Part shown: one piece after another, positions 1-6,089 of the stretch | Layout: every line of letters begins with the position of its first letter | How positions within the stretch are numbered: the stretch's first letter is position 1 | Assembly: GCA_905215635.1 (NCBI GenBank) | Contig: CAJMQX010000026.1 | Span: 1-8,422 of the forward strand | Length of the DNA stretch: 8,422 nucleotides | DNA from: an uncultured bacterium | GTDB taxonomy: Bacteria > Bacillota_I > Bacilli_A > RF39 > UBA660 | Reading direction: 5' to 3' | Notes under the pieces: model-generated | Told to the model about the DNA's origin: nothing | Databases searched by the model: none | Seen by the model: only the letters and a program-made list of their open reading frames with translations | Made by a program: the position numbers and the translations under genes

Positions 1-56
1 GTTCACCTCCTTGGCTTCCTTACTCTTGCCTGTGGCTCTGTTGCCCTTGGCATCAT
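1..56 (-). other. GC-rich patch ending in a minus-strand Shine-Dalgarno at the window edge
   Basis: The first 50 bases hold 28 G or C, far above the AT-rich sequence that follows. Read on the minus strand, bases 12 to 1 spell AAGGAGGTGAAC, a complete Shine-Dalgarno, so a leftward gene may start just outside the window. The heptamer GCCAAGG occurs twice on the minus strand (about 50-44 and 14-8). The + strand is open from 1 to a TAG at 78 and would encode a 25-residue hydrophobic tail, but its CTT/CTC leucine codons are unlike the TTA-dominated neighbours, so I do not call it a gene. A structured leader for the leftward gene is possible but I recognise no known riboswitch. Confidence 0.35.
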
Positions 57-177
57 AATTACTGATATTAATAGATAGTTTGAAAAAATATATTTGTTTC
101 TATAAAAATGTCTTGATATTTTAATATTTAAAAAAATAAATGACAAGAATAGTTACAATAAAATTATTCAATTTTGT

Positions 178-206
178 TTGCTTTTAGCCTAAGTTAATGA
201 TATAAT
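178..206 (+). promoter_or_regulatory. Promoter of the Tad operon (extended -10)
   Basis: A perfect TATAAT at 201-206 is preceded by TG plus one base (198-200), giving an extended -10, and a weak -35 TTGCTT lies at 178-183 with a 17-base spacer. Transcription would start near 213, about 23 bases before the first pseudopilin gene. This suggests the operon begins with the pseudopilin and not with a gene outside the window. The rest of 79-177 is AT-rich sequence in which I see no gene or clear signal. Confidence 0.6.
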
Positions 207-224
207 TATGATAATAGGAGTGGT

Positions 225-230
225 AGGTGA
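225..230 (+). promoter_or_regulatory. Ribosome binding site that decides the first pseudopilin start
   Basis: AGGTGA at 225-230 lies five bases before the ATG at 236. The in-frame GTG at 227 falls inside this site, so it is an unlikely start, although TAGGAG at 215-220 could in principle serve it. The ATG at 236 gives the N-terminus MNNKGQ, identical to that of the next gene, which supports the later start. Confidence 0.65.
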
Positions 231-235
231 TACTA

Positions 236-568
236 ATGAACAATAAAGGTCAAGCTTTAGTAGAATTTGTATTAATATTACCAATATTTATCTTTATTAT
301 TTTTATAATCTATGATTTTGGAAAAATTTATAACTATAAAAATAGTTTAGAAAACAAAAGTAATGACATTATAACTTTATTCAAATCAGGCAAAACAGAA
401 GAGAGTATTAAGTCCCTTTATCCAGATATAGAAATAAGTTTTACCAATGATGATGAATATTACAAGATAACTTGTAAAGATGAAATAGATATCATAACTC
501 CAGGACTTGGAAAGGTGCTTGGAAATCCTTACATAATATCTGTAGAAAGGTATCTTCCAAATGAATAA
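236..568 (+). CDS. TadE-like pseudopilin (first copy)
   Basis: Predicted 110-residue membrane-anchored pseudopilin of a Tad (type IVc) pilus or secretion system. The N-terminus reads MNNKGQALVEFVLILP, a classic TadE signature: a short basic leader ending in Gly5, then QALVEF with Glu10 at position +5 of the mature protein, then a hydrophobic helix (about residues 7-25) and the conserved Asp27-Phe-Gly. In known Tad systems this G|XXXXEF motif is the cleavage site of the TadV/CpaA prepilin peptidase, and TadE-type proteins are minor pilins needed for assembly. The remaining 80 or so residues form a polar extracytoplasmic domain, modest in size for the family. It is the first gene after the operon promoter and overlaps the next gene by eight bases, implying translational coupling. 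The TadE assignment is firm; its role as a minor or as the main pilin subunit here is open. Confidence 0.85.
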   Translation: MNNKGQALVEFVLILPIFIFIIFIIYDFGKIYNYKNSLENKSNDIITLFKSGKTEESIKSLYPDIEISFTNDDEYYKITCKDEIDIITPGLGKVLGNPYIISVERYLPNE

Positions 569-965
569 TAAAGGTCAATCATTAGTATTATTTACTTTAT
601 TAATTCCTATAACTATATTAATATTTGCCATGGTAGTAGATATCGCAAAAATGACTTTATTACGTGATGAAATAGATCATATCAGTTATCTAGTTTTAGA
701 TTATGCTTTAGATAGTTACACTTCATCAAATTTAGATCTTAACACTGAAAATATAGATATTTCTAATAAAGTTAAAAAACTAATTCTAAAGAATCAATCA
801 AATGTAGAACAAATACTAATTAAAAATACAGATAATTCAATATATTTGACAATAACATGCAAAGAAAAAATGTCTATTTTTAAAAATATTAAAATTTTTA
901 CCATAGAATCAAATTATGTAGGCTACCTAGAAGAAAATGAAAAAATTATTAAAAGGAATAAATAG
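561..965 (+). CDS. TadE/TadF-like pseudopilin (second copy)
   Basis: Predicted 134-residue pseudopilin-like membrane protein, a divergent partner of the preceding gene. It begins MNNKGQSLVLFTLLIP with a hydrophobic helix at about residues 8-30 and an Asp27-Ile-Ala where the first copy has Asp-Phe-Gly. The first six residues are identical to the first copy and their coding DNA is nearly identical, suggesting an old tandem duplication or strong constraint on the leader. The acidic residue at +5 after Gly5, present in the first copy and important for pilin processing and assembly in the family, is replaced by Leu10. The remainder is a polar domain of about 100 residues without motifs I recognise. 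The start overlaps the previous gene by eight bases, and the stop TAG abuts the ribosome binding site of the ATPase gene. TadF or TadG-type is equally possible. Confidence 0.75.
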   Translation: MNNKGQSLVLFTLLIPITILIFAMVVDIAKMTLLRDEIDHISYLVLDYALDSYTSSNLDLNTENIDISNKVKKLILKNQSNVEQILIKNTDNSIYLTITCKEKMSIFKNIKIFTIESNYVGYLEENEKIIKRNK

Positions 966-974
966 GAGGTAATT

Positions 975-1769
975 ATGAATCATAATGGAAAAATAATTAC
1001 GATATCATCTGTTAAAGGCGGAGTAGGCAAGACAACACTAACATTAAATTTAGCAGGATTATATTTTCTAAATAAAATGAAAGTATTAATAATAGATCTA
1101 GATTTATATGCTGGTGGTATTGCAACTTGTTTAAATATTGATAACAAAAAAGATATCTATATGCTAGTAGACAGTCTAAGTAATAATAAGTATGTAGAAT
1201 TAAAAGATTATGTTACCTCATATAATAGTGGCATAGATATTTTAGCCAATCCTAAAGATCCACGTGATGTTAGCAAAATAGAAAGCAAATATATTAATAA
1301 AATTTTCGAATTAGCAAAATTAGAATATGATGTAATCTTAATTGATACCTCACATCTATTAGACGAAATATGTCTAATGGCAGTAGATGCTTCATATATG
1401 AGTGCTTATGTAATTACTAATGATTTAGTAGATTTAAAAAATATGAAGACACTTATTAGTATTTTTAATGAAATGCAAAAAACTAATTATAAAATAGTCC
1501 TAAATAATGCTAGAGATACTGGAAGAGATTATCTTAGTAATTTTGATATTAGAAATATGTTAAAAGCCAACGTTGATTATACTATTTCAAAAAATTTCTA
1601 CATTAAGAATATTGATAAATACGTTTTAAGGGGAGAAATTCTTACCTTAAATAAAACAATTACAATGTTTAATCAAAGTGATATAAATAATATGAATAAA
1701 TTAGCTCTTTCTTTGATCAAGGAAGATAAGGAAGGAGAAAAACAAGATGACAGCAAAAAAGACGAATAA
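975..1769 (+). CDS. cpaE: CpaE/TadZ-type ParA family ATPase of the Tad locus
   Basis: Predicted 264-residue cytoplasmic MinD/ParA-type ATPase, which in Tad systems positions the pilus machinery at the cell pole (known for TadZ/CpaE). It has the deviant Walker A KGGVGKTT at residues 14-21, with the signature Lys14 and Lys19, the A' motif VLIIDLD around residues 37-43, and a Walker B-like YDVILIDTS near residue 120. The family's usual N-terminal receiver-like domain is missing: the ATPase core starts almost at residue 1, so this is a short form. The start is well supported by AGGAGGT at 964-970, four bases before the ATG. The 3' end overlaps the next gene by 23 bases and encodes a Lys/Asp/Glu-rich tail. 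A generic ParA/MinD protein would look the same, so the Tad role is inferred from position between pseudopilins and CpaF. Confidence 0.85.
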   Translation: MNHNGKIITISSVKGGVGKTTLTLNLAGLYFLNKMKVLIIDLDLYAGGIATCLNIDNKKDIYMLVDSLSNNKYVELKDYVTSYNSGIDILANPKDPRDVSKIESKYINKIFELAKLEYDVILIDTSHLLDEICLMAVDASYMSAYVITNDLVDLKNMKTLISIFNEMQKTNYKIVLNNARDTGRDYLSNFDIRNMLKANVDYTISKNFYIKNIDKYVLRGEILTLNKTITMFNQSDINNMNKLALSLIKEDKEGEKQDDSKKDE

Positions 1770-3105
1770 AACAAATACCCAAACACAGACATTATTATCA
1801 GAATTTAATGTAAAAAAACATGAAAAGGAAGAAACGATAGATGTAAAAGATTATGATGTCTTTCCTGATAAGGCAAAATTAGATGCCCTAAGGACAAAAA
1901 TAGTTCAAAGTTTGATTAATAATGAAATACCAGATAATATTTCTTTAGAACAATATATAAATGATGAAATAGATAATGTTATAGAAGATTATGATTTAGG
2001 AGCTGTAGAAAGAAATCATATATGTAACTTAATTCAAAATGATATCAATGGATATGGCCCATTAACAGATTTACTTAATAATGATTCAATTACCGAGATT
2101 ATGGTTAATGGTACAAATGATATATATGTAGAAGTAGATGGCAAGTTAGTAAAAGATGAATCTGTATCATTTATAAATGATAATCACATCATTAGAACTA
2201 TACAAAGAATAGTACAGCCATTAGGAAGAACAATTGATGCTGTTAATCCAATGGTAGACGCAAGATTAAGAGATGGTTCAAGACTAAATGCTATTATTCC
2301 ACCATTATCCTTAAAAGGACCAGTAATAACAATCAGAAAATTTTCTAAAAAAATGAATAGTATTGATGATTTACTTCGTCGTGGAACAATGACAGCCAAT
2401 ATGGCCTTATTTCTTCAGGCTTGTGTTAGAGCAAAATTAAATATCATAATTTCTGGAGGAACTGGAACTGGAAAAACAACATTATTAAATATTTTAAGTG
2501 GATTTATTGATGATGAAGAAAGAATAATTACTATTGAAGATGCCGCAGAATTAAAATTGCATCAAAGTCATGTTGTATCTCTTGAAACTAGAATGGTAAA
2601 CTATGAAGGAGAAGGAGAAATAACAATCAGAGATTTAGTAAGAAATTCATTACGTATGCGTCCAGATAGAATTATTGTCGGAGAAGTAAGAGGAAAAGAA
2701 GCCTTTGATATGCTTCAAGCCATGAATACTGGTCATGAAGGCTCAATTACGACATTACACTCAAATTCTCCAGATGATGCCATTAACAGATTAGAAACAA
2801 TGATGTTGATGAACGATATGGATTTACCTGTAAATGCCATCAGAAATTATATCGAAAAGGCTATTGATATTATCATTCAGATAGATAGATTAAGTGATGG
2901 AAAAAGAAAAGTAACATCTATCTCAGAAGTTGTTGGCTTTAAGGATGATAAAGTAGCTTTAAAAGAAATCTTTGCTTTTAAAGAAAATGGCATTTCTGAA
3001 CAAGGAAATGTTCGCGGCGAGTTTATTGTATATAACTATATTCCTAAAGTATATGAACGAATGAAAAGAAAAGGAATTACACTAGAAGATATTTTTGGAG
3101 AATAA
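1747..3105 (+). CDS. cpaF: CpaF/TadA secretion ATPase
   Basis: Predicted 452-residue hexameric ATPase of the type II/IV secretion superfamily that powers Tad pilus assembly from the cytoplasmic face. A variable N-terminal region (about 1-90) leads into the conserved segment GYGPLTDLLNNDSITEIMVNG and the N-domain with DARLRDGSRLNAIIPP. Catalytic parts: Walker A GGTGTGKTT with Lys243, the acidic stretch ITIEDAAEL downstream (aspartate-box region), Walker B RPDRIIVGEVRG with Glu313, and the His box GHEGSITTLHS at about 329-339. Length is normal for CpaF. An AAGGAG at 1732-1737 lies nine bases before the ATG, within the 3' end of the upstream ATPase gene, so translation is likely coupled. Every key motif is intact. 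Assembly and any retraction would both depend on this enzyme, as no second motor ATPase is seen. Confidence 0.95.
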   Translation: MTAKKTNKTNTQTQTLLSEFNVKKHEKEETIDVKDYDVFPDKAKLDALRTKIVQSLINNEIPDNISLEQYINDEIDNVIEDYDLGAVERNHICNLIQNDINGYGPLTDLLNNDSITEIMVNGTNDIYVEVDGKLVKDESVSFINDNHIIRTIQRIVQPLGRTIDAVNPMVDARLRDGSRLNAIIPPLSLKGPVITIRKFSKKMNSIDDLLRRGTMTANMALFLQACVRAKLNIIISGGTGTGKTTLLNILSGFIDDEERIITIEDAAELKLHQSHVVSLETRMVNYEGEGEITIRDLVRNSLRMRPDRIIVGEVRGKEAFDMLQAMNTGHEGSITTLHSNSPDDAINRLETMMLMNDMDLPVNAIRNYIEKAIDIIIQIDRLSDGKRKVTSISEVVGFKDDKVALKEIFAFKENGISEQGNVRGEFIVYNYIPKVYERMKRKGITLEDIFGE

Positions 3106-3123
3106 AAAAATAGAATTACAAAA

Positions 3124-3130
3124 GAGGTGA
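3124..3130 (+). promoter_or_regulatory. Ribosome binding site that decides the TadB start
   Basis: GAGGTGA at 3124-3130 overlaps an in-frame GTG at 3127, so that codon is probably part of the binding site. The next in-frame start, GTG at 3136, lies five bases behind it and is the preferred start. Confidence 0.6.
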
Positions 3131-3135
3131 TAATT

Positions 3136-4128
3136 GTGGATGAAAAAATAATAATCATTATTATACAAATAATACTAGTGTTCTCATTAATAACGATTAT
3201 CACTTTCTTTATTCGATTAAATAATGCAGTAAAATTAGAAAAAAGAATTGCTCGTTATAGTGTTAACTATAGTAAGAATCGACAAAATATTTCAATTTTA
3301 GATAAACTTTGGAGAAAATATCTCTGGTTTGTCAAAAAACAACGCAAAAAAATGAAACAATTACTACCAACTTTAGTAAGAAAATATGATAAATATGCTC
3401 TGGCTGAAGATGTTAAAGCAACAGACTATGTCACTCATAAGTTTGTTTTAGGATTTATCTTTATAATTTTAACCATTATTGCTAGTGCTATCCAAGGAGT
3501 TTTTGCTTCTTTATTGCAAATGTTAATAAGTTTTGCTTTTGGCTTTTTCTCACTAGATTTAGTCTTAATTGTGGAACAAAAACTCAATCGTAAAAAAATA
3601 GAACAAGACATGTTAAAGGCTATTATTATTATGAATAATGCTTTTAAATCAGGAAAATCTACCATGCAAGCAATAGAAATTGCTAGTAACAAATTAACTG
3701 GACCAATAGGCTTGGAATTCAAAAAAATGTCCGAAGAAATGAAATATGGCCTATCCGTAGATACTGTCTTTGACCGTTTCTCTAAAAGAGTAAAAATTGA
3801 GGAAGCTGAATATTTATCATCATCACTTACTATTTTAAATAGAACTGGTGGTAATATCATTGCTGTGTTTGACTCCATCGAAAAAACTTTATTTGATAAA
3901 ATGAAATTAAAAGAAGAGTTGAAACAATCAACAACTGTATCCAAATTAGTAGTAAAAATATTATTATTTGTTCCAATAATCTTTATTCTAATAATATATT
4001 TATTTGATCAAACATATTTTGATCCATTCTTCAATAGTCCATTAGGTCTATTAATGCTTGGTATTATCTTTATTATGTTTGTAATCTATGCATCATTATT
4101 AGATAGAATAGTGAAGGTGAATTATTAA
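3136..4128 (+). CDS. tadB: TadB, Tad pilus inner-membrane platform protein
   Basis: Predicted 330-residue polytopic membrane protein, one of two platform proteins that form the membrane base on which the CpaF ATPase works. An N-terminal hydrophobic segment (about residues 5-24) is followed by a basic cytoplasmic stretch rich in Lys and Arg, a long hydrophobic region at about 103-147 (probably two helices), the type II secretion F domain at about 159-270 with the typical NAFKSGKSTMQAIEIA and LNRTGGNIIAVFDSIEKTL segments, and two C-terminal helices at about 272-290 and 303-322. I start the gene at GTG 3136, because the earlier GTG at 3127 sits in the ribosome binding site. It lies 30 bases after cpaF and overlaps tadC by one base (TAATG). 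TadB is assigned over TadC by order and greater length. Confidence 0.88.
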   Translation: MDEKIIIIIIQIILVFSLITIITFFIRLNNAVKLEKRIARYSVNYSKNRQNISILDKLWRKYLWFVKKQRKKMKQLLPTLVRKYDKYALAEDVKATDYVTHKFVLGFIFIILTIIASAIQGVFASLLQMLISFAFGFFSLDLVLIVEQKLNRKKIEQDMLKAIIIMNNAFKSGKSTMQAIEIASNKLTGPIGLEFKKMSEEMKYGLSVDTVFDRFSKRVKIEEAEYLSSSLTILNRTGGNIIAVFDSIEKTLFDKMKLKEELKQSTTVSKLVVKILLFVPIIFILIIYLFDQTYFDPFFNSPLGLLMLGIIFIMFVIYASLLDRIVKVNY

Positions 4129-4826
4129 TGAATAAAGAAGAATTTGTAAGAAGATTATATAGTGATAAATATGTTGATAAGTTTGAAAAGAAAATCAACT
4201 TATTAGGAGTTAATAACAAGACCAATCCATATAATTTAATTATAATTAGATTAGTAACTTCCATAGTTGTTTTCGCTCTAATATTATATCTTTTTAAATA
4301 TGGATATATTATTAGCCCAATTATAACAGCTATATATTATTTTCTATTTAATCATATTTTAATAGATAACAAAATTAAAATGAGAACTATTAAGTTAGAA
4401 AATGAATCAATGCACTTCTTTGAAGTTCTAACACTTTCATTGGAAACAGGACGAAATTTAGTTGAAGCAATTGATGTTACTACCACCAATGTATCAGGGA
4501 TACTTTCAGCCGAATTTAAAGAAGCTATTCGTGAGGTATCATTCGGAAAAAGCTTGAATGAATCACTTAATGATATGCAATACCGTATCCCATCAGAAAC
4601 TGTCAATAATATTATTTTATCTTTGACACAAGCAAATCTTTATGGTAATAGTATTATTGAAAACTTATACGGACAAATCGATTATCTAAGAGAAAAAAGA
4701 AAAATGGAAGTTAAAGGAAGGATCAGTAAAGTACCAATTAAAATAAGTGTTATATCAGTTTTCTTCTTCATACCATTACTACTTTTAATTATATTAGGAC
4801 CAATTCTTTTAGAATATCTAGGATGA
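4128..4826 (+). CDS. tadC: TadC, second Tad platform protein
   Basis: Predicted 232-residue membrane protein that would pair with TadB in the platform. Two hydrophobic segments at about residues 37-56 and 60-79 precede the F domain (about 91-200), with HFFEVLTLSLETGRNLVEAI and SFGKSLNESLNDMQYRIP, then a C-terminal helix at about 206-228. TadC proteins are often somewhat longer; the shortness is at the N-terminus. The start ATG overlaps the tadB stop by one base and has GAAGGTGA seven bases upstream. It is the only intact gene here that ends in TGA; the next codons are CAA CAA TAA, so reading through would add just three residues. It is the last gene of the operon, with a hairpin terminator behind it. 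Confidence 0.86.
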   Translation: MNKEEFVRRLYSDKYVDKFEKKINLLGVNNKTNPYNLIIIRLVTSIVVFALILYLFKYGYIISPIITAIYYFLFNHILIDNKIKMRTIKLENESMHFFEVLTLSLETGRNLVEAIDVTTTNVSGILSAEFKEAIREVSFGKSLNESLNDMQYRIPSETVNNIILSLTQANLYGNSIIENLYGQIDYLREKRKMEVKGRISKVPIKISVISVFFFIPLLLLIILGPILLEYLG

Positions 4827-4841
4827 CAACAATAAAAAAAT

Positions 4842-4881
4842 AAATCTCTTGAAACTTCACGTAAGTAAAAAAGAGATTTTT
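4842..4881 (+). terminator. Candidate terminator of the Tad operon
   Basis: AAATCTCTT at 4842-4850 pairs with AAGAGATTT at 4871-4879 and runs into five T residues (4877-4881). The 20-base gap contains a second small stem, ACTT at 4854-4857 with AAGT at 4863-4866. The stem is AU-rich and the T-tract short, so efficiency is uncertain, but it sits 16 bases after the tadC stop where a terminator is expected. Confidence 0.6.
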
Positions 4882-5107
4882 AAATTTGTAAAAAAGTATA
4901 AAATACATCAAAAAGTTTAAATTTCTAAGACTTAAAAAAAGAAACACGTAACAGAAGATAAAAAAATGTAATATAAAATTATGAATACAATTTATTTATT
5001 ATTTTAAAATAGTCTTTGATATGTAAAAAAATATCTGAAAAAGATATAGTAAAAAGATTAAAAATACTTTAAAAATGTACTATTTTATGATAATATTAAT
5101 AAAAGAA
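4882..5107. other. AT-rich intergenic region, no gene seen
   Basis: With the terminator this makes a 292-base gap between tadC and yebC. All frames are closed by frequent stops and no start with a ribosome binding site leads to more than a few codons. A perfect hairpin, ATATCT at 5031-5036 with AGATAT at 5042-5047, is followed by a T-run only if read on the minus strand, where no gene precedes it. I see no RNA gene or repeat. Confidence 0.6.
5088..5096 (+). promoter_or_regulatory. Possible yebC promoter (-10 only)
   Basis: TGATAATAT at 5088-5096 can be read as an extended -10 (TG, one base, TAATAT) or as GATAAT at 5089-5094. No convincing -35 is seen. It would start transcription about 15-20 bases before the yebC ATG, leaving just enough room for the AGAGGTGAT ribosome binding site at 5107-5115. 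Confidence 0.3.
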
Positions 5108-5118
5108 GAGGTGATAAT

Positions 5119-5835
5119 ATGTCAGGACATAGTAAATGGTCTACAATAAAAAGAAAAAAGGGCGCTATAGATGCAGCTAGAAGTAAAGTATTTCAAAAAA
5201 TAGCTAAAGAATTATATGTTGCCGCAAAATCAGGTGATCCCGATCCAGCTAACAACGCTAGCTTAAGAATGGTAGTTGAAAAAGCAAAAGCTGAAAATAT
5301 GCCAAAAGCAAATATCGAATCAGCCATTGCCAAAGCAGCTAGTAAAGGTGCATCTGAAAATTATGAAGCTATTAGATATGAAGGTTATGGTCCTTCAGGA
5401 ATCGCCCTAATGATAGATTGTCTAACAGATAATAAAAATAGAACTGCCGGATTTGTAAGAAGTACACTTACTAAGAAAAATGGTAATTTAGGTACTGATG
5501 GATCCGTTAGTTATATGTTTAAAAGAAAAGGCTTAATAGTCCTAGAAAATGTTTATGATGAAGATAAAATAATGGAAGATGCTTTAGAATTAGACATTTT
5601 AGATATAATCATAGATGAAGATATTACCATCTATACTGAACCAGAAAAATTCTTAGAAGTAAAAGATGCTTTAGATAAACTAGGATACAATAAGTATATC
5701 ATGTGTGAAGTAACTTTCATTCCTGATAACTATATTGCTTTAGATGAAGAGAGTAGTGAAAAAGTCTTAAATCTAATTGAAGCCTTAGAAGATTTAGATG
5801 ACGTTCAAGCAGTATATCATAATTTAGATATATAA
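5119..5835 (+). CDS. yebC: YebC/PmpR family translation factor or regulator
   Basis: Predicted 238-residue cytoplasmic protein of the YebC family (TACO1 in mitochondria). Members were first described as DNA-binding regulators; later work links YebC-type proteins to rescue of ribosomes stalled at proline-rich stretches. The N-terminus MSGHSKWSTIKRKKGAIDAA is the family hallmark, followed by the helical segment ending ENMPKANIESAIAKA, the conserved YEGYGPSGIALMIDCLTDN (about residues 91-112), NRTAGFVRS and GNLGTDGSVSYMF. Length is standard and the protein appears intact. The ATG is supported by AGAGGTGAT just upstream. The next gene follows after 15 bases with its own ribosome binding site, and a strong terminator follows that, so these two likely share a transcript. 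Which of the paralogous subfamilies (YebC, YeeN/YebC2) it belongs to cannot be settled by eye. Confidence 0.96.
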   Translation: MSGHSKWSTIKRKKGAIDAARSKVFQKIAKELYVAAKSGDPDPANNASLRMVVEKAKAENMPKANIESAIAKAASKGASENYEAIRYEGYGPSGIALMIDCLTDNKNRTAGFVRSTLTKKNGNLGTDGSVSYMFKRKGLIVLENVYDEDKIMEDALELDILDIIIDEDITIYTEPEKFLEVKDALDKLGYNKYIMCEVTFIPDNYIALDEESSEKVLNLIEALEDLDDVQAVYHNLDI

Positions 5836-5850
5836 TTATAAGGAGTAAAA

Positions 5851-6045
5851 ATGGATAAAAAATTAGAAGAATATCGCAAAGAAAGAGATTTAATAATTAA
5901 TGAAATTGGTGACTTTGATGAAGAAGATTTTGTCAAATCAGGAATTTCTTTAGAAGAATATACTAATCCTAATGCTGATACTATTAAGAAATTAGTTGAT
6001 TATGTAGCTCAAGAATATAATCAAACTACTATATATAGTGAATAG
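5851..6045 (+). CDS. Small acidic protein of unknown function
   Basis: I do not recognise this 64-residue protein. It is strongly acidic: 17 Asp/Glu against 8 Lys/Arg, with a cluster DFDEEDF at residues 21-27. The N-terminal 19 residues alternate charge and look helical; a second likely helix spans about 42-56. There is no signal peptide, membrane segment, cysteine or metal motif. The gene is credible because it has AAGGAG at 5839-5844 at good distance from the ATG, lies 15 bases after yebC on the same strand, and ends one base before a strong terminator. It is probably expressed together with yebC. A small adaptor or nucleic-acid-mimic role would be pure guesswork. Confidence 0.7.
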   Translation: MDKKLEEYRKERDLIINEIGDFDEEDFVKSGISLEEYTNPNADTIKKLVDYVAQEYNQTTIYSE

Positions 6046-6076
6046 AGATAGATATTTAATATATTTATCTTTTTTT
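6046..6076 (+). terminator. Intrinsic terminator after the yebC transcript
   Basis: A ten-pair stem, AGATAGATAT at 6046-6055 with ATATTTATCT at 6061-6070 (one G-U pair), encloses a five-base loop and runs straight into seven T residues (6070-6076). It begins at the base after the stop codon of the 64-residue protein and ends 13 bases before the yunB start. Confidence 0.8.
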
Positions 6077-6085
6077 CATATTATA
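6077..6085 (+). promoter_or_regulatory. Possible mother-cell sigma -10 element for yunB
   Basis: CATATTATA at 6077-6085 fits the SigmaK -10 form CATAnnnTA and partly the SigmaE form CATACAnT. In Bacillus subtilis yunB is a mother-cell sporulation gene. Start of transcription from here would fall at or very near the ATG at 6090, giving a leaderless message. No -35 can be assigned, because the upstream bases are the terminator T-run, so this is weak. The same bases also resemble an ordinary TATTAT -10. Confidence 0.25.
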
Positions 6086-6089
6086 TAGT

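Noticed and set aside
3..56. Minus-strand 17-codon frame, a possible leader peptide rich in Arg and Pro ending in the Shine-Dalgarno
   Set aside because: It lacks its own ribosome binding site and the gene it would control is outside the window; too short to support.
960..962. AGG codons read as something other than Arg, as reported for some uncultured Bacilli
   Set aside because: The few AGG codons in cpaE, cpaF and yunB fall where Arg is plausible (for example ALRTK in CpaF), so nothing suggests reassignment.
2184..2399. Minus-strand open frame of 71 codons inside cpaF
   Set aside because: It is antisense to conserved CpaF motifs, has no ribosome binding site and no recognisable product.
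3435..3944. Minus-strand open frame of 169 codons inside tadB
   Set aside because: Antisense shadow of a conserved F-domain gene; the length reflects the low frequency of certain codons in tadB, and no start signal is seen.
4073..4606. Two further minus-strand open frames across tadB/tadC
   Set aside because: Antisense to clear coding sequence, no ribosome binding sites and no meaningful protein pattern.
5031..5047. Perfect six-pair hairpin in the tadC-yebC gap, terminator-like on the minus strand
   Set aside because: No minus-strand gene precedes it, and short hairpins are frequent by chance in sequence this AT-rich.
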